From NCBI RefSeq assembly GCF_001419765.1, contig NZ_LIRK01000261.1, forward strand, positions 1-44,428: a stretch of DNA of 44,428 nt. Direction: 5' to 3'. This stretch comes from Streptomyces torulosus. GTDB taxonomy: Bacteria > Actinomycetota > Actinomycetes > Streptomycetales > Streptomycetaceae. Below, piece after piece: positions 25,591-31,948 of the stretch (positions within the stretch are counted from its first letter, which is position 1; each line of letters opens with the position of its first letter). Both the position numbers and the translations under genes were made by a program. Under the pieces are notes generated by a model. The model was not told where the DNA came from, made no database searches, and was given only the letters and a program-made list of their open reading frames with translations.

Positions 25591-26796
25591 GCGGCCAGTG
25601 CGGCGCTGGAGCGGGCCGGCATCGACGCCCGTACGCCGGACCCCGTCGACGGCCGGATCGAACGCGACGGCGACGGCAAGCCGACCGGCATGCTCCAGGA
25701 GGGGGCCGTCCACCTCGTGGACCGGCTGGTGCCCGCCCCCACGGCCGAGGAGCAACTGACCGCGCTGCTGCGCGCCCAGAGCGTGCTGCACTCCCACGAT
25801 GTCACCGCCTGGCAGGACGCGATCGTCGGCGCGTACGCCAACATGGCGGACCCGGCGCCTTCGTACCGGGCGGCCCTGGACCGGGGGCTCCTCACCGCCC
25901 GGGTGGTCGGCGCGCTGTGGTGGGGCCGGGAGCGGGGCGCCGAGCAGTTACCCGAACTCGTCGCGCGGCGAGAGGAGTTGAGCGGCGGCCGGTTCCGCGC
26001 CGGCACGGTGAAGATCATGCAGGACGGCATCGCCGAGAACCACACGGCGGCCATGCTCGACCCGTACCTCACCGGCTGCGGCTGCGCGTCGGGCACCAGC
26101 GGCATCAGCTTCGTCGAACCCGGCGAGCTGAAGAAGTACGTCACGGAACTCGACGCGCTCGGCTTCCAGGTCCACTTCCACGCGCTCGGCGACCGCGCGG
26201 TGCGTGAGGCGCTCGACGCGGTGGAGACCGCCCGGGCCGCCAACGGCAACCGGGACACCCGCCATCGTCTGGCGCACCTCCAGGTCGTCCGCCCCGACGA
26301 CCTCCGGCGCTTCCGGGCGCTGGGCGCGGCCGCGAACCTGCAGATGCTGTGGGCCGCCCACGAACCGCAGATGGACGAACTCACGCTGCCGTTCCTGGGG
26401 CCCGAACGCGGCGCCCGCCAGTACCCGTTCGGGGATCTGCTGCGGGCAGGGGTGACCCTCGCCGCGGGCAGCGACTGGCCCGTCAGCAGCCCCGACCCGT
26501 TGCAGGCCATCCATGTCACCGTCAAGCGCGTCTCCCCCGACGCGCCCGACGGCACCCCCGAGTTCCTGCCCGGGCAGCGTCTCGACCTGGGCACCGCCCT
26601 CGCCGCCTGCACGGCGGGCAGCGCCCATGTGAACCACCTGGACACCCTCACCGGCAATATCACCGTCGGCAAGGCGGCCGACCTGGTCGTCCTCGACCGG
26701 GACCCGTTCGCCGGCCCGGCGGAGGAGATCGCGGCCACCCGGGTCCTGGAGACCTTCGTGGACGGCCGCCGGGTCCACGCGGCGCCCGACTCCTGA
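25591..26796 (+). pseudogene. 5'-truncated YtcJ-like amidohydrolase (metal-dependent, amidohydrolase family 3)
   Basis: About 400 C-terminal residues of a roughly 540-residue YtcJ-type hydrolase are open to the TGA at 26794-26796. Similarity begins abruptly at SAALERAGIDARTPDPVDG (25597), 40 bases after the permease stop. Present are VKIMQDGIAENHTAAML, VHFHALGDRAVREALD, RHRLAHLQVV, AAGSDWPVSSPDPLQAIHVT and the closing GKAADLVVLDRDPF. Missing are the N-terminal beta-sandwich and the HxH zinc-binding motif, without which the site cannot form. The first usable ATG is 25690 and has no convincing ribosome site. A deletion fusing the permease locus to this gene is the best explanation. An expressed but inactive protein remains possible. 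Confidence 0.8.
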
Positions 26797-26875
26797 CGGC
26801 GGCCGGCAGCCGTCGCGAGGGTCAGGGCATCGAACCGTCGGAGTTCCAGGCGACCATGAGGAAGACGGCGAGAGT

Positions 26876-27289
26876 TCAAGCGCGGCAGCTGACTCCCCGC
26901 CGCGGGTGTACCCCGCTGCGCCCCGTCAAGCGGAACGTTGCATCGGGACGGTCCGTCCGGTCCGGCCACCACGGCCCAACGGGACGGGCCGTTCGCTCCG
27001 TGCGGTCCGCGTACCCCGTGCGGTCCGTTCGCTCCGCGCGCTCCGTGTGGTTCTCGCGCTCCATGCCGTCCGTGTGCAGCGCGAGGATGCCCGCGCGCAG
27101 TGCCAGCGCGATGAGGTGGGTGCGGTTCCTGGCGCACAGCTTCTCCCGGATGCTGCGCATGTGGGAGGCCACCGTACGCGGGGAGATCGACAGCCGGCGG
27201 GACATGTCCGCGTCCGACATGCCATGGGCCGCCAGAAGGAGGATCTCCAGCTCCCGGTCGCTCAGTCGGCCAGAGGTGTCCACTGTCAT
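26876..27289 (-). CDS. Single-domain LuxR-type HTH protein with low-complexity tail
   Basis: This is a 137-residue putative DNA-binding protein. ATG 27289 has AAGGCAGGAAC upstream. Residues 8-65 form a GerE/LuxR helix-turn-helix (LSDRELEILLLAAHGMSDAD, LSISPRTVASHMRSIREKL). No receiver or sensor domain precedes it. The remaining 70 residues are an odd Arg/Thr/Asp/Glu tail (TERAERTDRTGYADRTERTA, DRTDRPDATF) encoded by imperfect short repeats, with no family I know. The gene is divergent from a NarL-type response regulator, with an 18-bp direct repeat between them. It may be a small orphan regulator, or the C-terminal piece of an older one whose tail grew by repeat slippage. Confidence 0.7.
   Translation of the reverse strand: MTVDTSGRLSDRELEILLLAAHGMSDADMSRRLSISPRTVASHMRSIREKLCARNRTHLIALALRAGILALHTDGMERENHTERAERTDRTGYADRTERTARPVGPWWPDRTDRPDATFRLTGRSGVHPRRGVSCRA
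26945..27060. repeat. Imperfect short repeats within the LuxR-like gene
   Basis: CCGTTCGCTCCG occurs at 26989-27000 and 27025-27036, and GTGCGGTCCG at 27000-27009 and 27018-27027, within a CGGTCCGT-rich tract. The repeats encode the Arg/Thr-rich tail. Confidence 0.65.
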
Positions 27290-27375
27290 GGTTCCTGCCT
27301 TGGTTCGAAGGGGTCGGGGACCAGCGACGTCGTCCGCCTGGTGCGGTGAGACTCTTTCGTGACTAGCTCCGTCCG

Positions 27376-27425
27376 GTCATCGACCGTTCGACCGATACCC
27401 GGCAGTAGTCATCGGCCGATCGACC
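27376..27425. promoter_or_regulatory. 18-bp direct repeat between divergent LuxR-type regulators
   Basis: GTCATCGACCGTTCGACC (27376-27393) and GTCATCGGCCGATCGACC (27408-27425) match at 16 of 18 bases, spaced 32 bases (about three helical turns). They sit in the intergenic space 27290-27531 between the small LuxR protein and the response regulator, so they are a candidate binding site for either. Confidence 0.5.
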
Positions 27426-27531
27426 TCGGCCCTTCCGCCCAGTCGACGCCCGTTCACCTGAGACACCCAACTTCCGTGCCCCTGGGGCGGGTTCGGTACT
27501 TCGACATTCAAAGACCGCCGGACCGGGACCG

Positions 27532-28233
27532 GTGATCCATGGCATGCTCGGCCGCGTGAGCAGCGCCTCGACCCGTGTGGTGATCGCCGACGACCAGGAT
27601 CTGATCCGGGCCGGCTTCCGTCTCATCCTCGACGCCCAGGACGGCATCGAGGTGATCGGGGAGGCCTCGGACGGGCTCGCGTGCGTGGAGCTGGCGCGCG
27701 CGTTGCGGCCCGACGTCTGCCTCGTGGACGTCCGGATGCCGAAGCTGGACGGCCTGGAGGTGACCCGGCTGCTGGCCGGCCCCGGTGCCACGCATCCGAC
27801 GCAGGTCGTGGTCGTCACCAGCTTCGACCAGGACGACTACCTCAATGTGGCGCTGCGCAACGGCGCTTGCGGATTCCTCCTCAAGGACGCGACGCCCGCG
27901 CTGCTCGTGGAGGCGGTGCGGGCGGCGGCCCGCGGTGACGCACTGGTCTCGCCCGCGGTGACGGTCCGGCTGCTGAGGCAGCTGGAGGAGCGGGCGGCGG
28001 CCCCGGCGAACGGAACGGGTGTACCGGAATCGGCGCTCAGCGCACGGGAGTTGGACGTGGCCCGGCTGGTCGCGGTGGGCCGCACCAACCAGGAGATCAG
28101 TGACGAGCTGTGTCTGTCCCTGTCCACGGTGAAGACGCATCTGGGCCACATCCATCACAAGCTGGGCGTACGCAACCGCGTCGAGGTGGCGGCGTGGGCA
28201 TGGGCCAACGGGACCGTGCGGCCGGGGCGTTGA
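27532..28233 (+). CDS. Two-component response regulator, NarL/LuxR family
   Basis: This is a 233-residue transcription factor. Receiver domain at 15-130: acidic pair Asp20-Asp21, phospho-acceptor Asp66 in CLVDVRMP, Thr in VVVVTSFD and Lys in GFLLKDATP. GerE HTH at 165-225: LSARELDVARLVAVGRTNQE, LSLSTVKTHLGHIHHKL. GTG 27532 is the first start, but ATG 27544 or GTG 27556 (VSSASTRVVIADD) fits family lengths as well; no ribosome site decides. The histidine kinase gene follows 98 bases later on the same strand. The likely signal path is kinase to Asp66 to DNA binding; targets are unknown. Confidence 0.93.
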   Translation: MIHGMLGRVSSASTRVVIADDQDLIRAGFRLILDAQDGIEVIGEASDGLACVELARALRPDVCLVDVRMPKLDGLEVTRLLAGPGATHPTQVVVVTSFDQDDYLNVALRNGACGFLLKDATPALLVEAVRAAARGDALVSPAVTVRLLRQLEERAAAPANGTGVPESALSARELDVARLVAVGRTNQEISDELCLSLSTVKTHLGHIHHKLGVRNRVEVAAWAWANGTVRPGR

Positions 28234-28259
28234 GGGGGATTCCGTGATCGCCCGTAGTA

Positions 28260-28317
28260 GATCTGTGTCTCTGCCCACAGATCCGACCACCATCTGCCCG
28301 GCGGGCATGTGCATGCC
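28260..28317. promoter_or_regulatory. Two palindromes upstream of the histidine kinase gene
   Basis: GATCTGTG-N8-CACAGATC (28260-28267, 28276-28283) and GGCATG-TG-CATGCC (28304-28317) lie in the 98-base gap before the kinase ATG at 28332. The first could also fold as an RNA hairpin; the second has too small a loop and looks like a protein-binding site. Confidence 0.5.
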
Positions 28318-28331
28318 TAGCCTCCGGTGGT

Positions 28332-29675
28332 ATGACCACATCGTCACTCGCGGCACTTTCGGCACGAGCGACCCAGCCGCACCTCGGTCCTCCCCGGTTA
28401 CCCGTGCGGCGGTGGGACCACCGCACGCTGTACCCGGCGCTGGGCGTGCTGTGGCTGATCGACATGGGGATCATCGTGGCCCACCACCGGGGCCCCCTCG
28501 ACTGGCTGCCGCTCGCCACCGGCCCCGTCGCGCTGGCGCTGCTCCTCGTACCGGAGTGGCGGCTGAGCATCGAATGGCGGGCCGGGCTCTGCGCGGGCCT
28601 GTCGACGGCGGTGACACTGGGCACGTGTCTCATGGGCTGGGCCATGCCCGAGTGGGGTCTGCTGGAGACGGCGTGCATGCTCGCGTTGCTCGCCCGCACC
28701 TGCCGCCATGTGACCCGGCCGGGCGCCACCCTCGGTCTGGCGGCCGCGATGGGCGCCAGCGTCATCGACGAGCCCCTGCGCACCGGGGGCACCGGCATCA
28801 CCCTGACGTACCCCTTCCTGCTGACGTTCGCCGTCGGCGGGGCCATCGGAGCGGGCTGCCATCTGCGCACGCAGGACGCCAGGCGGCAGCGGACGATCGC
28901 CGCCGTACGGCTCGCCGAGCGGCTGCAACTCGCGCGGGAGCTGCACGACTTCGTCGCCCACCATGTGACGGGCATCATCGCGCAGGCGCACGCCGCCGGG
29001 GTGGTCCACGAGAGCGCGCCGCAGCAGATCGGCCCCATCCTCGACAACATCGCCGAGGCCGGGCAGCGGACCATGGACTCCATGCGCCGTCTGATCCGGG
29101 TCCTGCGGGAGGAGGGCGAGCAGACGGTCATCGAGCGTCCCGAGGAGCCGTACGAGGAACTCACCAAGCTGGTCTCGGCGTTCAGCGGGCAGGGCGACGG
29201 CTCGACCGCCCAGCTGGAGATCACCGGTGCCGCCCGGCAGAGCGGTCTGCTGCCCGAGGTGGGCTCCGCGGTCCACCGCGTGGTGCAGGAGGCGCTGACC
29301 AACGTACGGCGGCACGCGCCGGGCGCGCAGGCGACGGTACGGGTCCACCGCACCCGCGGTGACCTGCTCCGGGTCGACGTGTACAACACCGGCGCCCCGC
29401 ACAGGGGCTCCCGGCCCACGGGGGGCCAGGGCGGCTACGGTCTGATCGGGCTGCGCGAGCGGGTGGAGGCGGTCGGCGGTTCCGTGACGGCGGGGCCCGC
29501 CGACGACGGGGGCTGGTGGCTCATCGCCCATTTGCCGGTGCTCGCGGAATCCGCCCTCCCGAGCGGCGGGGGATCCGCCGATCGGGTGCCGCCCACGCAC
29601 GGGAGCCAGGGCCGCCATGGACGCCACGCGAAACGCAACGGCCCCACACCGAACATGAGTTGGGACGCGAGTTAG
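28332..29675 (+). CDS. Membrane sensor histidine kinase, NarX/DesK type (HisKA_3)
   Basis: This is a 447-residue partner of the response regulator upstream. Residues 33-178 form about five membrane segments with almost no outer loops, suggesting sensing within or at the membrane. HisKA_3 follows: RELHDFVAHHVTGI with phospho-acceptor His205, then the GHKL ATPase (about 290-395) with VVQEALTNVRRHAPGA, DVYNTG and GGYGLIGLRERVEAVGG. After the ATPase comes an unusual 45-residue polar tail (GGGSADRVPPTHGSQGRHGR) with no known domain. ATG 28332 lies between two palindromes upstream and the coding region. Confidence 0.93.
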   Translation: MTTSSLAALSARATQPHLGPPRLPVRRWDHRTLYPALGVLWLIDMGIIVAHHRGPLDWLPLATGPVALALLLVPEWRLSIEWRAGLCAGLSTAVTLGTCLMGWAMPEWGLLETACMLALLARTCRHVTRPGATLGLAAAMGASVIDEPLRTGGTGITLTYPFLLTFAVGGAIGAGCHLRTQDARRQRTIAAVRLAERLQLARELHDFVAHHVTGIIAQAHAAGVVHESAPQQIGPILDNIAEAGQRTMDSMRRLIRVLREEGEQTVIERPEEPYEELTKLVSAFSGQGDGSTAQLEITGAARQSGLLPEVGSAVHRVVQEALTNVRRHAPGAQATVRVHRTRGDLLRVDVYNTGAPHRGSRPTGGQGGYGLIGLRERVEAVGGSVTAGPADDGGWWLIAHLPVLAESALPSGGGSADRVPPTHGSQGRHGRHAKRNGPTPNMSWDAS

Positions 29676-29744
29676 CGGAGTTTAGGCAATTCTGCGCACG
29701 CGGCGGGTCGATGGGTTCCTCTAAGGTCAAAGGCCCCAAGGCGC

Positions 29745-29766
29745 CGGGACGGACTTCTCCGTCCCG
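29745..29766 (+). terminator. Hairpin terminator after the histidine kinase gene (first)
   Basis: CGGGACGGA-CTTC-TCCGTCCCG, a perfect 9-bp stem with a tetraloop, lies 70 bases past the kinase stop. Confidence 0.65.
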
Positions 29767-29786
29767 CAGAGTGGTGAAACGGCCCA

Positions 29787-29812
29787 GGACCGGACCCCTA
29801 CGGGTCCGGTCC
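29787..29812 (+). terminator. Hairpin terminator after the histidine kinase gene (second)
   Basis: GGACCGGACCC-CTAC-GGGTCCGGTCC, a perfect 11-bp stem with a four-base loop, follows the first hairpin by 20 bases. Together they isolate the two-component genes from the FAD enzyme gene, whose promoter must lie between here and 29883. Confidence 0.7.
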
Positions 29813-29882
29813 ACCCCGTGCCCGCGCACCGCGTCGCGCATCGGCGGCACGGCGCCCGGCGTCGAGGAAGCGCAGGAGGCTC

Positions 29883-31298
29883 ATGAGTACGGCTGTGGTG
29901 GTGGGCAGCGGGCCGAACGGTCTCGCCGCCGCCGTGTTCCTCGCCCGGGAGGGTGTCGAGGTCACCGTCCTGGAGGCCGCCGACACCATCGGGGGCGGCA
30001 CCCGCACCAGCGAACTGACGCCGGGCCTGCTGCACGACCATTGCTCCGCCACCCACCCGATGGCCGTGGGCTCCCCGTTCCTGAGCGGCCTCGACCTCGG
30101 CAGGCACGGCCTCACCTGGCGTCTGCCGGAGGTCGACTGCGTGCACCCGCTGGACTCCGGCGCGGCCGGGGTGCTGCACCGCTCCGTGGAGGAGACGGCC
30201 GAGGGTCTCGGCGGTGCCGACGGACGCCGCTGGCGGACCCTCTTCCGGCCACTCGCGGACGGCTACGACGCGCTGGCCGAGGATCTGATGCGGCCGCTCC
30301 TGCATGTGCCCCGGCATCCGCTGCGCCTGGCCGGGTTCGGGCCGCGCGCCCTGCTGCCCGCGGCCGCGGTGGCCCGCCGGTGGCGGTCGGAGCCGGCCCG
30401 CGCCCTGTTCGCCGGGGTGGCGGCCCACGCGTTCCGCCCGTTCGGGCGGCCGGCGAGCGCCGCTGTCGGCCTGACCATCATCGCCGCGGGTCACCGGTAC
30501 GGCTGGCCGGTGGCGGAGGGCGGGTCGCGCGCGATCAGCGACGCGCTCGCGGCGCGGCTCGGGGAGTTCGGCGGCCGTGTCGAGACCGGCATCCGGGTGC
30601 GCTCGCGGGCCGACCTCCCGCCGGCCGATCTGGTCCTCTTCGACGTCGCTCCGCGCGCGGTCGCCGACATCCTCGGGGATCTGCTGCCGGGGCGGGTGGC
30701 GCGGGCCTACCGCCGCTACCGTCACGGCCCGGCCGCCTTCAAGGTCGACTTCGCCGTCCAGGACGGGGTGCCGTGGACCTACGAGGCGGCCCGGCGGGCC
30801 GGAACGGTCCATCTCGGCGGGCCCTACGAGGAGGTCGCCGCCACCGAACGGGCGGTCCACGCCGGGCGGATGCCGGAGCGGCCGTTCGTCCTCGTCGGCC
30901 AGCAGTACCTGGCCGATCCAGGGCGCTCGAAGGGCGACGTGCATCCGCTGTGGACGTACGCGCACGTCCCGCACGGCTACGACGGCGACGCCACGGAGGC
31001 GATCGTCGCGCAGATCGAGCGGTTCGCCCCCGGCTTCCGTGAGCGGGTCCTCGACATGGCGGTGCGCTCACCGGGCGGCTTCGAGGAGTACAACCCCAAC
31101 TATGTGGGCGGTGACATCATCGCCGGCGCCAACACCGCCTTCCAGCTCGTCCTGCGTCCCCGGGCCGCCCTGGACCCGTACTGGACCGGCGTGCCCGGCA
31201 TGTACGTCTGCTCCGCGGCGACCCCGCCGGGGGCTGGGGCGCACGGTATGTGCGGGGCGAACGCGGCGGCGTCGGCGCTGCGCCGCCTTCGCCGGTGA
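29883..31298 (+). CDS. Phytoene-desaturase-like FAD-dependent oxidoreductase
   Basis: This is a 471-residue flavoenzyme. The N-terminal dinucleotide site is VVVGSGPNGLAAAVFLAREG with the acidic end of strand two in VTVLEAADTIGGGTRT; the C-terminal flavin-binding stretch is GVPGMYVCSAATPPGAGAHG. Between them, GHRYGWPVAEGGSRAISDAL is typical of the phytoene dehydrogenase/CrtI-like superfamily. The substrate is unknown: no carotenoid genes are near, and many such proteins in actinomycetes act on unassigned lipids. ATG 29883 follows AGGAGG. A strong terminator ends the gene, so it is probably not part of the peptide cassette downstream. Confidence 0.9.
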   Translation: MSTAVVVGSGPNGLAAAVFLAREGVEVTVLEAADTIGGGTRTSELTPGLLHDHCSATHPMAVGSPFLSGLDLGRHGLTWRLPEVDCVHPLDSGAAGVLHRSVEETAEGLGGADGRRWRTLFRPLADGYDALAEDLMRPLLHVPRHPLRLAGFGPRALLPAAAVARRWRSEPARALFAGVAAHAFRPFGRPASAAVGLTIIAAGHRYGWPVAEGGSRAISDALAARLGEFGGRVETGIRVRSRADLPPADLVLFDVAPRAVADILGDLLPGRVARAYRRYRHGPAAFKVDFAVQDGVPWTYEAARRAGTVHLGGPYEEVAATERAVHAGRMPERPFVLVGQQYLADPGRSKGDVHPLWTYAHVPHGYDGDATEAIVAQIERFAPGFRERVLDMAVRSPGGFEEYNPNYVGGDIIAGANTAFQLVLRPRAALDPYWTGVPGMYVCSAATPPGAGAHGMCGANAAASALRRLRR

Positions 31299-31332
31299 AC
31301 ACCTCGCGAGGAGCGACGACCTGTATTCCATG

Positions 31333-31364
31333 AAAGGCCCGGACTTCACGGTCCGGGCCTTTTC
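31333..31364 (+). terminator. Rho-independent terminator after the FAD enzyme gene
   Basis: AAAGGCCCGGAC (31333-31344), loop TTCACG, GTCCGGGCCTTT (31351-31362) followed by T and C. A 12-bp stem running into a T-rich end is a textbook terminator and insulates the peptide cassette from upstream transcription. Confidence 0.9.
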
Positions 31365-31453
31365 TCACGCCTTTCGCGGCCTGTGAACCAGGTCACTTCG
31401 AGGGTCGGCATTTTTGTCGATGTGGCCATTCGGTGCGAGCCGTACTGTCTTTT

Positions 31454-31493
31454 CTCGAAGGGCACGGAGAAATAATTCTTCGAAGCCCTCGAG
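31454..31493 (+). promoter_or_regulatory. Leader inverted repeat upstream of the alanine-rich peptide gene
   Basis: CTCGAAGGGC (31454-31463) pairs with GCCCTCGAG (31485-31493) with one bulge, around an AT-rich loop containing AATAATTC. It ends 17 bases before the peptide ATG. The region 31365-31510 is unusually AT-rich for this genome and must contain the cassette promoter; I cannot choose a -35/-10 pair with confidence. Confidence 0.4.
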
Positions 31494-31510
31494 ACGAAAG
31501 GAAAAAGCGC

Positions 31511-31801
31511 ATGAGCAGCATCGCGAAGGCAATGGACCGTATGGACATTCCCGTCGAGGCGGTCATCCTCGCGTCCGCCCGTCCCACCCTCGGCACCCCG
31601 CGCATCGGCCGGGTCAGCGGGGCCAACGCCCTGAACGCGCTGGCCGGTCTGGCGGATCTGGCCCAGGCCGCCGGCGGTGTCGCGTCGGTGGTCGGCGCCG
31701 CCAGTGCGGTGGAGGCCAACAACGCCGCGGCGGAGGCCAACCAGGCCGTCGCGAACGCCGCGAACGCCCAGGCCGCGGCGGCGGGCGGCGTCCCCGCCTG
31801 A
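31511..31801 (+). CDS. Alanine-rich 96-residue peptide, candidate precursor of a secreted peptide
   Basis: This is a small protein of no family I recognise. ATG 31511 follows AAAGGA; an open frame upstream (31433) has no ribosome site. Residues 1-34 form a mixed leader-like part (MSSIAKAMDRMDIPVEAVIL, PTLGTPRIGR). Residues 35-96 contain no basic, aromatic or cysteine residue; 27 of the last 59 are Ala, with Asn/Gln at regular spacing (EANNAAAEANQAVANAANAQ), so they should form a long, slightly acidic amphipathic helix. Two similar Gly-Gly sites occur, AQAAGGV (51-57) and AQAAAAGGV (86-94). It is the first gene of a cassette with membrane maturation-like proteins, an exporter and a methyltransferase, and a strong hairpin follows it. 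These points suggest a precursor peptide; that role is inferred. Confidence 0.8.
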   Translation: MSSIAKAMDRMDIPVEAVILASARPTLGTPRIGRVSGANALNALAGLADLAQAAGGVASVVGAASAVEANNAAAEANQAVANAANAQAAAAGGVPA

Positions 31802-31862
31802 TCCGTTCCGCACAGCCTCACTCCCCGCGGCTGAAAGAACAGAACGGGAAAGTGCAGAAAAA

Positions 31863-31895
31863 CTGCCGGGCCAGAGGTGTGTTCTGGCCCGGCAG
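31863..31895 (+). terminator. Strong hairpin (attenuator-like) between the peptide gene and the rest of the cassette
   Basis: CTGCCGGGCCAGA (31863-31875), a seven-base loop and TCTGGCCCGGCAG (31883-31895) form a perfect 13-bp stem, 61 bases past the peptide stop and 53 bases before the next start. Partial termination here would give far more peptide mRNA than enzyme mRNA, as is common in peptide-toxin and RiPP operons. There is no T-run after it, which fits leaky termination or transcript protection. Confidence 0.8.
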
Positions 31896-31948
31896 CGCGC
31901 TTCAACGCGACAAGGCGTCTGATCGAGGTTACCACGAAAGAGAGACCC

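Noticed and set aside
22359..27137. A 1592-codon open frame on the minus strand, partly collagen-like (Gly-x-y) near 26950-27100
   Set aside because: It runs antisense to PadR, the ABC transporter and the amidohydrolase relic, all with clear motifs. Long antisense frames are expected at this GC content, and the Gly-x-y pattern is another reading of the short repeats in the LuxR-like gene.
29883..31298. The FAD enzyme as a tailoring gene of the peptide cassette
   Set aside because: A T-ended 12-bp terminator (31333-31364) and an AT-rich promoter region separate it from the cassette; adjacency alone is not enough.
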